Assembly: GCA_964609675.1 (NCBI GenBank)
Contig: CAZSRX010000020.1
Span: forward strand, 1-64,000
Length of the DNA stretch: 64,000 bases
Direction of reading: 5' to 3'
Origin: CAZSRX01 sp964609675 [NCBI: uncultured Bacteroidota bacterium]
GTDB taxonomy: Bacteria; CLD3; SB21
Shown piece after piece: positions 1 to 8,706 of the stretch. Both the position numbers and the translations under genes were made by a program. Each line of letters begins with the position of its first letter. The first letter of the stretch is position 1. The notes under the pieces are model-generated. The model was not told where the DNA came from and searched no databases. It worked only from the letters and a program-made list of their open reading frames with translations.

Positions 1-3
1 ATT

Positions 4-26
4 TTTCTAATGGCGGCCATTAGAAA
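4..26. repeat. 10-bp perfect palindrome at window edge
   Basis: The arm TTTCTAATGG (4-13) and the arm CCATTAGAAA (17-26) are exact inverted repeats around a 3-base loop. There is no T-run directly after the stem on either strand, so it is not a clean intrinsic terminator. It could end a gene lying to the left of the window or be a protein-binding site. The window edge prevents a decision. Confidence 0.4.
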
Positions 27-133
27 TTATTCTGTAATGACAATTCCGGGATTAAGCGATTCTTTCCTACTCATAAAAGGATAAAATTTCTATTATTTGA
101 AAAGTCATAATAAATTCTATATTAATTATGGTG

Positions 134-186
134 CGGTTTATTCAACTGCTGTATATACCTTTCACAGTCAAGCTTGGAATAAACCG
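134..186. promoter_or_regulatory. Spaced inverted repeat upstream of LytS-type kinase
   Basis: CGGTTTATTC at 134-143 is repeated as GAATAAACCG at 177-186, an exact 10-bp inverted repeat with 33 bases between the arms. It sits 60 bases before the kinase start, inside the AT-rich leader of the two-component operon. It could be a pair of regulator sites or a hairpin in the leader RNA. It does not look like the imperfect direct repeats usually described for LytTR regulators. The repeat is seen directly; the role is inferred. Confidence 0.35.
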
Positions 187-246
187 GATATTAGTAACCA
201 GTAACAATAATATGCCTATATAACACCTAATAAAGTGTTTTATTTC

Positions 247-1317
247 ATGCACCCAATCCTGCATAACCGGTACCGTTTGGCGGCTTATTTAAGTTCCTGG
301 ATGATTTTAAGCCTGCTTCTGACCGTAATTATCATATGGATCAGCGCCGTTGAATGGTGGCTGGCGGCTGTATGGATTTTACCTGCCGGTATGGTACATG
401 CGTTTTTTGGTTTATCGGCTTATTACTTATGCCGGGTGTTTCCTTTGGCGCAGGTTGCGTATAAAAAAGTCCTTATCGTTTTTTTCAGCGCCGGTATTAT
501 TTCTAATGCGTTATGGATTTTTGCGGTTTATCTATGGTATGGCGTCCTGGCTTCGTTTTCGGGCGATCGTTTCGGCGATCAAACTTTACAGACGTTTCTT
601 ACGGTTTTATTCCTCACCGGTCTTTTGCTGTACTGGCTTTCGGCGGTGATGCATTATCTGATCATTGAGTATGAACGATCCGCAGCAATGGAGAAGCAGA
701 CTTACGAACTTACGATTCTGGCCAAGGAAAACGAGCTAAAAATGCTCCGGTCGCAGGTGGATCCGCATTTTCTTTTCAACAGCCTGAATTCCCTCAACGC
801 CCTCATCAAGACCGACCCTGAAGCCGCCCGCGCCATGACCTATACTCTGGCTGATTTTTTTCGGAAAACCATTTCTATCGGCCCGAAGGCGTTTCTATCG
901 GTAGGCGATGAAGCGGAACTGACCGGTCATTTCCTGAGCATCGAGCAGATCCGTTTCGGGCCGCGGTTGCGCTGTGAACTCCGCGTCAACGAAGACTGCA
1001 AGGCTGTTCCGATACCGGTATTCCTGTTACAACCGCTGGTTGAAAACGCCGTCAAACACGGAATCTCCAATCTGATAGAGGGCGGCGTCGTTAGAATAGA
1101 CATCCACAAATCCGAAGGCTATTTACATATTAGTATTGAAAATCCTTATGACGAAACGGCTATCGCCGGACGGGGAACCGGCACCGGTTTAAACAATGTC
1201 CGTAAGCGACTGGAAAAAATCTATGGCGGTTTGGCGACCATGTCGGTTCAGCCAGGCAAAGGCGTATTTACTGTTACCATTCGGATTCCTTTAACCGCAA
1301 CGTATGACCGCGTCTGA
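247..1317 (+). CDS. LytS/YehU-type membrane sensor histidine kinase
   Basis: A sensor kinase of the His_kinase (PF06580) class, which autophosphorylates and passes phosphate to the LytTR regulator encoded next. The N-terminus has about four hydrophobic membrane segments (roughly residues 15-140). It is followed by a short coiled linker, the phospho-acceptor box Q-V-D-P-H-F-L-F-N (His174 from the chosen start) and a C-terminal HATPase with N-A-V-K-H-G and a Gly-rich G-T-G-T-G-L lid. I chose ATG 247 because homologues begin with a similar M-x-P-I-L-x-N-R stretch. A GTG four codons earlier (235) is possible, and neither has a clear ribosome site. The stop overlaps the next gene by 14 bases, so the two are translated as a unit. 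The signal sensed cannot be read from the sequence. Confidence 0.9.
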   Translation: MHPILHNRYRLAAYLSSWMILSLLLTVIIIWISAVEWWLAAVWILPAGMVHAFFGLSAYYLCRVFPLAQVAYKKVLIVFFSAGIISNALWIFAVYLWYGVLASFSGDRFGDQTLQTFLTVLFLTGLLLYWLSAVMHYLIIEYERSAAMEKQTYELTILAKENELKMLRSQVDPHFLFNSLNSLNALIKTDPEAARAMTYTLADFFRKTISIGPKAFLSVGDEAELTGHFLSIEQIRFGPRLRCELRVNEDCKAVPIPVFLLQPLVENAVKHGISNLIEGGVVRIDIHKSEGYLHISIENPYDETAIAGRGTGTGLNNVRKRLEKIYGGLATMSVQPGKGVFTVTIRIPLTATYDRV

Positions 1318-2068
1318 GGCACATACCATCCGCGCGCTGATTGTGGACGATGAGCCGTTATCCCGTGCCATTATCAGGGAATTTCTCGTGGCACATACGG
1401 ATATCATTCCGGTCGCCGAATGCGGCAACGGTTATGAGGCAATCAAGGCGATTGCCGAAGAGAAACCCGATCTGATATTTCTGGATATTCAGATGCCCAA
1501 ACTCAGCGGCTTTGATGTGCTGGAATTAATCAGCGAACCGGTCCATGTCATATTCATCACCGCGTTCGATCAATTTGCAATCCGCGCGTTTGAGGTGCAT
1601 GCGGTAGATTATCTCTTAAAACCCGTTAGCCGGGAGCGGTTTGACGAAGCGCTGAATCATGTCCGGAAACTATTTGCTGCAAAACAGCCGACCGATACCA
1701 GAAAAATCGCCGGGTCGTTTCAATCATCCGGTCCGCCGTTGGAACGCATTATCGTCAGAGATGGAACGAATGTTCTTATTATTCCCGCCGAAATGGTTGA
1801 TTATATCGAAGCGCAGGACGACTATGTGATGATACGCTGGGCCGGTCAATCAGCACTGAAACAGCAACGGCTCTCTGAATTGGAGCGTTTGCTCGACAGC
1901 CGTCTCTTCATACGTTTGCACCGGTCGTATATCGTCCAAATCAACCGGATATCAAAAATCGAATTATACGCCAAGGACAGCCGCGTGGTTATTCTTAAAG
2001 ACGGCACCAAAATACCGGTCAGCCGGAACGGTTATGAAAAATTGAAACGCCTCTTATTCAACGTTTAA
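1304..2068 (+). CDS. LytTR-family response regulator
   Basis: Cytoplasmic DNA-binding response regulator of the LytR/AlgR type and the evident partner of the upstream kinase. Residues 10-125 form a receiver domain with the acidic pair D15-D16, phospho-acceptor Asp61 in F-L-D-I-Q-M-P, and the conserved Lys in L-L-K-P. A linker of about 20 residues leads to a LytTR domain (about 150-254) with the typical F-I-R-L-H-R-S-Y-I-V stretch and a C-terminal I-P-V-S-R-N motif. Target genes are not evident. No terminator is seen after it. Confidence 0.92.
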   Translation: MTASEAHTIRALIVDDEPLSRAIIREFLVAHTDIIPVAECGNGYEAIKAIAEEKPDLIFLDIQMPKLSGFDVLELISEPVHVIFITAFDQFAIRAFEVHAVDYLLKPVSRERFDEALNHVRKLFAAKQPTDTRKIAGSFQSSGPPLERIIVRDGTNVLIIPAEMVDYIEAQDDYVMIRWAGQSALKQQRLSELERLLDSRLFIRLHRSYIVQINRISKIELYAKDSRVVILKDGTKIPVSRNGYEKLKRLLFNV

Positions 2069-2286
2069 TTTGATTCCGGTCGGAGAACCGGCCGCCGATA
2101 TCCAGGACGATCGCAATCATTATTTCAGACAGCCGCTTGGGTTTTCTTTAAATCTTCCAAGGGCACCGTGTGGGCGCCTCCGTTAACCCTGATCCGATGC
2201 TTTCAGAGCGGTGGAATAGCGCGCCTCCTTCGGGCGGCCATGCATACGTTCGTTTCGCATCCGACTTTCCAGAATAAGCCGGTTTT

Positions 2287-3030
2287 TTATCTCATCAATA
2301 TCATCGTGCGGGATTTCGTAAAACCTCTGGTCCGTAACTGATATACGTAAATATTCGATGATACCAATCTCCCGGTATTATCCCGCCCGTCCCAAGTAAT
2401 TGAATATTTCCCGGCCATATGGAACCGATCCTCGATGAGCGTCCGGACTTCCTGGCCCAGTAAGTTATAAATCTTCAGAGTAACATCGTGGCTGACCGCC
2501 AACCGATAACTGATCACGGTTGTAGGATTGAATGGGTTCGGGTAGTTCTGTTCTAAAAAACAGCTCATAAATATTGGATCGCTGGTATTCCGGAAGCCCA
2601 CGGATCCGGTGATGTTTTCATAAACAAAATCCTCAAGCGTATTTTGCAACGAATCAAGGGTAGGATAGGAAGCGGTATCAATTTTTAGTACGGTCATGCC
2701 TTCATCATCCGCACCAACGCTATCAGTGGCCATATCAAAAGTCACACCGATGCTGGCGTTGGTCAAAGTAAAGCCGCATCCGCCGACGTCTGTCGCTCCC
2801 GAACGGGCTGCCGCCCAGGCAAGCCTGAATTCCGTGCCGTCATAAAAAAGAACATCGTTCAGATAATGCGCACCAAAATGACGGGTAAATACCGAATCGG
2901 CGATGTCCTTGGCTTCGTGTTCTGTTACGGCTTTTGCGGTTTTTGGAAATAAACTTCCAAAAGCAATCATCACTATAAATAAGTTTCGCTTAAAAAAAAC
3001 TGGCGCTATTTCATCTTGCCGGGGTTTCAT
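2287..3030 (-). CDS. Secreted protein with type IX sorting domain
   Basis: A small exported protein of unknown function whose last 80 or so residues form a type IX-style C-terminal sorting domain: N-Y-P-N-P-F-N-P-T-T, then a FlgD-like Ig fold with Y-N-L-L-G-Q and T-W-D-G-R-D, and a basic end. I chose the ATG at 3030 because it gives a signal peptide (basic K-R, hydrophobic core, A-K-A before the mature part) and avoids overlapping the sirtuin gene. A start at 3144 would overlap that gene. The middle of the protein (about residues 35-160) has no family I recognise. The sorting domain implies export to the cell surface by the type IX system, matching the PorD-like gene in this window. Confidence 0.75.
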   Translation of the reverse strand: MKPRQDEIAPVFFKRNLFIVMIAFGSLFPKTAKAVTEHEAKDIADSVFTRHFGAHYLNDVLFYDGTEFRLAWAAARSGATDVGGCGFTLTNASIGVTFDMATDSVGADDEGMTVLKIDTASYPTLDSLQNTLEDFVYENITGSVGFRNTSDPIFMSCFLEQNYPNPFNPTTVISYRLAVSHDVTLKIYNLLGQEVRTLIEDRFHMAGKYSITWDGRDNTGRLVSSNIYVYQLRTRGFTKSRTMILMR

Positions 3031-3122
3031 GACATTTAACAAGAATTTCAGATTTGCAAAATTAATCGTTCGTTGTAACGGTTGGCTGGGAATGGTTCGT
3101 CCAACGTCTGCGTGCCGAAAAG

Positions 3123-3866
3123 TTATACGAATCCGTTCGCCCAAACGGTTTTAACCAGTTCAGGTAAAACCGCCCCCGCCAAGCCCTGAAGATGATAATG
3201 GGCATGCTCCGTCAGCGGCGTTTCGTCGGGATTCACTTCGATTACGACCGCCCGGTGTTTCAGCGCTTCATACGGAATAGCCGCCGCAGGATAGACCACG
3301 CCGGAGGTACCGATAGAGAAAAGCACGTCACAACTGCGCGCGGCCTGGAACGCCGCGTCCATAGCGCCGAAAGGCAACATCTCGCCGAACCATACCACGT
3401 CCGGGCGGAGCAGTCCGTTGCATTGTGGACAGCGCGGCGGAATCTGCCCGTCTTCCCTCCACGCTTCAATAATCGTCCCTTCATTAAAGCATTTCACGCG
3501 CCGGATATTGCCGTGCAGTTCGATAACGTTTTTACTCCCCGCCTGCTGATGCAGATTGTCGATATTTTGGGTAATTAGCGTAAAACCCGGCACGTGTTTT
3601 TCCATATTCACCAGCGCGAGATGGCCCGGATTCGGCGCTACATGCTGAACCATTTCCCGGCGGTAAGCGTACCATTCCCAAACCATTTTGGGATTTCGCA
3701 GAAACGCTTCCGGCGTGGCCAGTTCTTCGGGTTTGAAACTTGCCCACAATCCGGTCTGCGCATCACGAAACGTGGGGACATTACTCTCAGCGGAAATACC
3801 CGCTCCCGTTAAAACCGCTATGGAGCGGGCTTTTCTGAGAACATCTATAAGTTCCGTCTGAATCAT
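3123..3866 (-). CDS. cobB: NAD-dependent protein deacylase (sirtuin, CobB type)
   Basis: Sir2-family enzyme that removes acyl groups from protein lysines using NAD. From ATG 3866 it is 247 residues, the usual length. That start is preceded by AAGGA at 9 bases, so the longer frame up to 3932 is rejected. Motifs: GAGIS at 21-25, F-R-D at 33-35, QNIDNLH at 100-106 with catalytic His118, and G-T-S-G-V-V-Y-P-A near 190. Y66 and R69 match the Tyr/Arg pair that binds succinyl or malonyl groups in Sirt5-class enzymes, so it may be a desuccinylase as well as a deacetylase. The zinc cluster is incomplete: C126, C146 and C149 are present, but the expected second Cys of the first pair is not. Confidence 0.92.
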   Translation of the reverse strand: MIQTELIDVLRKARSIAVLTGAGISAESNVPTFRDAQTGLWASFKPEELATPEAFLRNPKMVWEWYAYRREMVQHVAPNPGHLALVNMEKHVPGFTLITQNIDNLHQQAGSKNVIELHGNIRRVKCFNEGTIIEAWREDGQIPPRCPQCNGLLRPDVVWFGEMLPFGAMDAAFQAARSCDVLFSIGTSGVVYPAAAIPYEALKHRAVVIEVNPDETPLTEHAHYHLQGLAGAVLPELVKTVWANGFV

Positions 3867-4026
3867 CTCTTTTTGTCCTTCAACGTAATCGCCATGCCGA
3901 TGCAAATATATAATGTTTTTTGTAAATATCAATCAAAGTCCTTGTTTTTAGCGTTAACTTTTTCTGAAAATAATCTATCATATTTTTCGTTTTTTTATTA
4001 TTATATTCCATCATGAAAGGCCTGAT

Positions 4027-4728
4027 TTGAATTATTTATCGCATTTCTATTTCAATTCCCGTCTGCTGAACATTCCCGTTGACCGTCACTGGTTTCACTG
4101 GGGCGCAGCCATGCCCGATTTACTGCGGGTACACAGGAAGGACCACCGGCTCCGGCTCAATAATATTCCCCAATCCCCGGACAGGCCCGCTTCGCTGGCA
4201 TTCTGGGAAGGCGTGAAAAATCATCTACTGACTGATCGGATTTATCATCAGTCCGAGCTTTTCAATGAATTTCAGACATGCCTGATCCGTCTTTTCAGGG
4301 CGCAAAATCCGATATTGGGAGAGTTCCCATTGAATTATATCGCCCATATCAGTCAGGAACTTCTACTGGATTATATCCTGTTTAAACATCACGCCGATTT
4401 GGCTGATGAGTTTTACCGGGCCATCGCGGAGACAGAAATACCGCGGATAGCTGATGAACTGAATATTTTGTTTCCGGGTAACGGTTCACTCGTACCGTTT
4501 ATCCGCCGCTTCACCAAAGAGAAATACCTGAACCATTATGGAAATCTGGAATATCTGATAGGAATTTTATTTTATAAAGTCAACCGCCTCAGCCCGAAAA
4601 AACTGTCCGGCGTTTTTTTCACGGATTTTGAAATCGTTTATAATAAAGGCACGGCAATGATTGAACCTGAAGTTAATGGGTTAATGGGCTCCTTGCTGAA
4701 ACGATTTCCATCGGAACTTACCGTTTAA
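4027..4728 (+). CDS. AcpH-like conserved hypothetical protein
   Basis: A 233-residue soluble helical protein beginning at TTG, with AAAGG six bases upstream. An ATG at 4014 opens only a five-codon frame and stops. The N-terminus M-N-Y-L-S-H-F, a later D-R-I-Y-H and I-A-H-I-S-Q-E-L-L-L-D-Y are reminiscent of the acyl-carrier-protein phosphodiesterase AcpH (HD-like fold), which begins M-N-F-L-A-H. The match is distant and the catalytic residues cannot be assigned with confidence. It stands alone on the plus strand between two minus-strand groups. I infer a possible phosphodiesterase but would not assign a substrate. Confidence 0.6.
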   Translation: MNYLSHFYFNSRLLNIPVDRHWFHWGAAMPDLLRVHRKDHRLRLNNIPQSPDRPASLAFWEGVKNHLLTDRIYHQSELFNEFQTCLIRLFRAQNPILGEFPLNYIAHISQELLLDYILFKHHADLADEFYRAIAETEIPRIADELNILFPGNGSLVPFIRRFTKEKYLNHYGNLEYLIGILFYKVNRLSPKKLSGVFFTDFEIVYNKGTAMIEPEVNGLMGSLLKRFPSELTV

Positions 4729-4796
4729 TGATTCCTTACGGTCTTAGTTCTCTAATACAACAACCGCTTCCGGCAAAAATCGAAGTGGCACTTCTG

Positions 4797-7112
4797 TTAT
4801 AGCGGCTTACTTTTTTTAATTTTTTCTATTGCCAATAAAACCGCTTCATTCGTTGCGGGAATCTGGAACTCCGGTTCGATTTTATTATCGGCCACAGAAG
4901 CAATCGCGTCCTTAATCGCCAGCCAGCAGGATAGTGCGAGCATAAACGGCGGTTCGCCGACAGCTTTACTGCCGTGAATGGTGTTGTAATTGGCGGCGTC
5001 TTTCAGCAACTCGACGCGAAAATCTTTTGGAATATCCTGCACGCTCGGTATTTTGTATGTATCGGGCGAATGGGTCATCAGGTTGCCTTGGGCGTCCCAT
5101 TTAATTTCTTCGGTTGTCACCCAGCCGCAGCCCTGCACAAAGCCGCCTTCAACCTGTCCGATATCCAGGTGCGGGTTAATGGAATCGCCCACGTCGTGCA
5201 GAATATCGGTACGGAGAATCTGCGTCCGGCCGGTGAGCACATCCACCAGTACCTCTATCACGGCCATACCAAACGCGTAATAATGGAACGGCCGGCCCTT
5301 TCCTTTTTCGCGGTCAAAGTAAATGCCCGGGGTGCGGTAATAGCCTTGCGCGCTGAGACTGATTTGCTTCAGGACCATCACATTCAGCACTTCGTCGAAG
5401 GTCATCGAACGTTTCGGATTTTTCTTATCAAATATTTTATCATCGGCGAAAGTGATGTCTTCCAGCAAAGTCGGCCGGCCTTTGTGTTTTTCGTTGAGCA
5501 TTTTAACCACCTCCGGCGCGATGCGGGATTTTAAGATAGCGACGGCGTTGCGGACGGCAAATCCGTTCAAATCGCTTCCGGAGGAGGCTGCCGTGGCCGA
5601 TGTATTGGGCACTTTCGATGTGTTGGTCGCATTAACCTTGACGCGGTGCAGACTGATGCCGAATTCTTTAGCCGCGATCTGCTGTATTTTGGTGTTCAGC
5701 CCCTGCCCCATTTCCGTGCCGCCGTGATTAACGAGCACGCTGCCGTCCGCGTACACATTGACTAACGCGCCGGCCTGATTCAAAAACGCCGTGGTGAACG
5801 AAATGCCGAATTTCACAGGCGTCAGATAAATTCCTTTCTTATAAAATTCATTTATCGCATTAAATTCCTGTACGGCTTTCTTCCGTTTGTGGTAGTCCGA
5901 GGATTTCACCAATTGCTCATAAATGGTGTAAAGCCGGTTGTTTTCGACCACTTCGCCGTAGGGGGTTACATTCTTATCTTTTAATCCGTAGAAGTTTTTG
6001 TAACGGATTTCAAGCGGTTCTTTATTCAAATGTCTGGCGATGCGGTCCAGCACGGTTTCTATAGCCGCCATGCCCTGCGGGCCGCCGAAACCGCGGAAAG
6101 CGACGTTCGACGGCAAGTTAGTTTTCCATACTTTTCCGATGATCTGCATATTGGGAATGTAATACGCGTTGTCCGCATGCAGCATCGCGCGTTCCAGGAT
6201 GGCGTAGGATAAATCCGTGGCGTGCCCGCCGTCGGCGTTGAGGTCAATTTTCACGGCATTTATTTTTCCGTCGTCACTGAAGCCCACTTCATAATGGGTC
6301 ATATAGCGGTGTCGCTTGCCGGTAATTTTCTGGTCATCATCTCTGAACAGACGAATTTTCACCGGCCGGCTCGTTGCGCGGCTCAGCAGCGCGCACCAGG
6401 CGGCGACATGATTGCCCTGCGTTTCCTTGCCGCCGAAACCCCCGCCCATCCGACGTACTTCCACTACGACCTCATGACGCGGGATTCCCAGCACTTCCGC
6501 AACCATCGCCTGCGTTTCCGAGGGATGCTGCGTGGAACTGTACAGGTTCATCTCATTCTGTTCGCCGGGAATGCATAAACAAACCTGCGTTTCCAGGTAC
6601 CAGTGTTCCTGAGCGCCGGTTTTTAACGTGCCTTTGATGACGTGCTTCGATTGCTTCATCGCTTCGTCCACATTGCCCCGTTCGATTCTACGGATAGGAC
6701 CCAACAGGCTGTTTTTTGCAATGGCGGTTTCGATATCGAGTATCGGTTCTAATAATTCATATTCGACCGTAATTGCTTTTTCCGCCTGCAGCGCCTGTTC
6801 TTCGGTTTCCGCAGCGATCAGAAACATTGCCTGGCCCACGCAGCGGACTTCCTTTTCCGCAAGGCATGGCTCGTCATGAACCACTGGTCCCATCTGATTA
6901 TGGCCGGGAATGTCCTTATAACAGAGCACCGCATGAACGCCGGGCATTTGTTTCGCAGCGTTCAGGTCAAAGGATTTGATTTTCGCATGCGCATGCGGGC
7001 TGTATACCACGCGTCCGTGCAGTAACTGATCGTTGACTAATATATCGTCAATATATACCGATTCCCCGGTAACATGCTTGACGGCGCTTTCGTGAGGGAT
7101 GTTATTTTTCAT
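4797..7112 (-). CDS. xdhB: Xanthine dehydrogenase, molybdenum-binding subunit
   Basis: Large subunit of a xanthine dehydrogenase-family molybdenum hydroxylase, which oxidises hypoxanthine and xanthine to urate. At 771 residues it is full length for this subunit. The a/b-hammerhead domain (about 1-110) is followed by two molybdopterin-binding regions. Visible motifs are G-G-G-F-G-G-K-E, A-F-R-G-F-G-G-P-Q, G-G-T-E-M-G-Q-G, A-T-A-A-S-S-G-S-D and the active-site Glu in K-A-V-G-E-P-P. The iron-sulfur/FAD subunit that must pass electrons from the molybdenum centre is not next to it or anywhere in the window, nor is any cofactor-insertion factor (XdhC). Related substrates, such as other purines or aldehydes, cannot be excluded. 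Confidence 0.9.
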   Translation of the reverse strand: MKNNIPHESAVKHVTGESVYIDDILVNDQLLHGRVVYSPHAHAKIKSFDLNAAKQMPGVHAVLCYKDIPGHNQMGPVVHDEPCLAEKEVRCVGQAMFLIAAETEEQALQAEKAITVEYELLEPILDIETAIAKNSLLGPIRRIERGNVDEAMKQSKHVIKGTLKTGAQEHWYLETQVCLCIPGEQNEMNLYSSTQHPSETQAMVAEVLGIPRHEVVVEVRRMGGGFGGKETQGNHVAAWCALLSRATSRPVKIRLFRDDDQKITGKRHRYMTHYEVGFSDDGKINAVKIDLNADGGHATDLSYAILERAMLHADNAYYIPNMQIIGKVWKTNLPSNVAFRGFGGPQGMAAIETVLDRIARHLNKEPLEIRYKNFYGLKDKNVTPYGEVVENNRLYTIYEQLVKSSDYHKRKKAVQEFNAINEFYKKGIYLTPVKFGISFTTAFLNQAGALVNVYADGSVLVNHGGTEMGQGLNTKIQQIAAKEFGISLHRVKVNATNTSKVPNTSATAASSGSDLNGFAVRNAVAILKSRIAPEVVKMLNEKHKGRPTLLEDITFADDKIFDKKNPKRSMTFDEVLNVMVLKQISLSAQGYYRTPGIYFDREKGKGRPFHYYAFGMAVIEVLVDVLTGRTQILRTDILHDVGDSINPHLDIGQVEGGFVQGCGWVTTEEIKWDAQGNLMTHSPDTYKIPSVQDIPKDFRVELLKDAANYNTIHGSKAVGEPPFMLALSCWLAIKDAIASVADNKIEPEFQIPATNEAVLLAIEKIKKSKPL

Positions 7113-7170
7113 AAGCTACTGAACATCTAAAGTGATTATTTTGTTTGAATAAATATAACAAGTTCAGTAG

Positions 7171-7290
7171 TTAAAATCCAAAATATTTATTCATGATGTT
7201 GACGGTCATACCATCAATCAGCGCGGTACCTCTGTAACGAGTCGTATTAAAATTCAAATCGTTCGTATACCACCCTACCTTCACATCCAT
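7171..7290 (-). CDS. Possible 39-residue ORF between xdhB and a terminator
   Basis: An ATG at 7290 opens 39 codons ending at TAA 7171-7173, on the same strand as xdhB and just beyond the terminator of the upstream operon. The peptide is rich in Asn, Thr, Tyr and Gly (G-W-Y-T-N-D-L-N-F-N-T-T). It has no ribosome site I can see and no family I recognise. It might be a leader peptide, the decayed end of a larger gene, or chance. Confidence 0.2.
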   Translation of the reverse strand: MDVKVGWYTNDLNFNTTRYRGTALIDGMTVNIMNKYFGF

Positions 7291-7291
7291 T

Positions 7292-7322
7292 ATAAAAAAA
7301 GGCTGTCCGGTATCGGACAGCC
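7292..7322 (-). terminator. Intrinsic terminator after the cDPG synthetase gene
   Basis: The 9-bp perfect stem GGCTGTCCG/CGGACAGCC (7301-7309 and 7314-7322) has a 4-base loop. Read on the minus strand it is followed by seven T residues (7294-7300). It lies 28 bases beyond the stop of the gene at 7350 and separates the rocD operon from xdhB. Confidence 0.88.
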
Positions 7323-7349
7323 TCCAAAGAATCCTTCGATGGGGTCGGA

Positions 7350-8678
7350 TTATTTTTTCATCTTTTTCACAAAGGCCGTGAGAACGGTTTCCAGGTTCGG
7401 TTTGCCGATTTCCTGTAAATCATATTTCACGCGCACGGTGGGCTTCTTGATCTTGATGATACGGCTCAGGTCAATCGGGGTGCCGATCACCACTACGTCG
7501 CACGGCGTACGGTTAATGGTTGTTTCCAGATCTTTCATCTGTTTGGCGCCGTAGCCCATCGCCGGCAGCAACGTGCCGATGCCGGGATATTTCTTGTAGG
7601 TTTCCGTAATGCTCGCTACGGTGTACGGTCGCGGGTCGATAATCGCCGAGGCGTTGTATTTCTGTGCGGCCACAATCCCGGCGCCGAATTTCATTTCGCC
7701 GTGGGTCAGCGTCGGACCGTCTTCAACGACGAGGGCGCGTTTGCCCATAATTTTTTCCGGGTTGTCCACGGTGAGGGGTGACGCGGCGTCAATAATGACC
7801 GCTTTAGGGTTGATCTTGCGAACGTTGTCGCGAAGCGTGTTGACAGAATGAATATCCGCCGAATCAATCTTGTTAATCACCACCACGTCGGCCAGACGCA
7901 GATTCGCTTCGCCGGGGAAGTAGGTAGATTCATGACCCACGCGGAGCGGATCCACAATCACGATATGCAGATTGGTTTTGTAGAACGGTACGTCGTTGTT
8001 GCCGCCGTCCCACAGGATCACATCCGCTTCCTTCTGCGCCTGTTCGATGATAGCGCCGTAATCGACGCCGGCATAAATGATTGTGCCGCTCACGATGTGC
8101 GGTTCGTATTCCTCGATTTCTTCAATCGTGCATTTATGTTTCTTCAGGTCGTTCAGACTGGCATAGCGCTGAACTTTTTGCTTCACGAGGTCGCCGTAAG
8201 GCATCGGGTGACGGATGGCGGCGACTTTAAGGCCGAGGCTGCGGAGCACTTCCGCGACGCGGCGCGTGGTCTGACTTTTGCCGGAACCGGTCCGGATCGC
8301 GCCGATGGATACCACCGGTTTTTTACTGGGAATCATGGTCGGTTCGGCGCCGAGCATTTTGAAATGCGCGCCGGCGGCCAGCACCATTGACCCGCGGGAC
8401 ATCACGTAATTGTAGGATACATCGCTGTAGGAAAATACCACTTCATCCACATTATATTTTTTAATCAGGTTTACCAGTTCCTTTTCGTCATAAATCGGTA
8501 TGCCCTGCGGGTAGAGTTTGCCGGCCAGAGCGGCAGGGTACTTGCGTCCGTGAATATCCGGAATCTGCGTCGCCGTAAAAGCCACAACCTGATACTGCGG
8601 GTTGTCGCGGTAAATCGTGTTGAAATTGTGAAAATCACGTCCCGCGGCGCCCATGATAAGCGTTCTGATTTTTTCCAT
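7350..8678 (-). CDS. Cyclic 2,3-diphosphoglycerate synthetase-family GTPase
   Basis: A 442-residue protein of the COG2403 family, which includes cyclic 2,3-diphosphoglycerate synthetase of methanogens (it forms the cyclic anhydride from 2,3-bisphosphoglycerate and ATP). The N-terminal part (about 1-115) is Rossmann-like, opening L-I-M-G-A-A-G-R-D. The central P-loop is at 126-135 (G-A-I-R-T-G-S-G-K-S), followed by a SIMIBI-like GTPase core with W-D-G-G-N-N-D and V-V-I-N-K-I-D. Its start has GGGAG upstream. The gene lies 28 bases after rocD on the same strand and ends at a strong terminator, so the two form an operon. Real cyclic-diphosphoglycerate activity in a bacterium is not shown by the sequence; some other acyl-phosphate or anhydride-forming reaction tied to ornithine/arginine metabolism is possible. 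Confidence 0.8.
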   Translation of the reverse strand: MEKIRTLIMGAAGRDFHNFNTIYRDNPQYQVVAFTATQIPDIHGRKYPAALAGKLYPQGIPIYDEKELVNLIKKYNVDEVVFSYSDVSYNYVMSRGSMVLAAGAHFKMLGAEPTMIPSKKPVVSIGAIRTGSGKSQTTRRVAEVLRSLGLKVAAIRHPMPYGDLVKQKVQRYASLNDLKKHKCTIEEIEEYEPHIVSGTIIYAGVDYGAIIEQAQKEADVILWDGGNNDVPFYKTNLHIVIVDPLRVGHESTYFPGEANLRLADVVVINKIDSADIHSVNTLRDNVRKINPKAVIIDAASPLTVDNPEKIMGKRALVVEDGPTLTHGEMKFGAGIVAAQKYNASAIIDPRPYTVASITETYKKYPGIGTLLPAMGYGAKQMKDLETTINRTPCDVVVIGTPIDLSRIIKIKKPTVRVKYDLQEIGKPNLETVLTAFVKKMKK

Positions 8679-8706
8679 AAAGTACTCTCCCGTTTTTAAT
8701 TATTAA

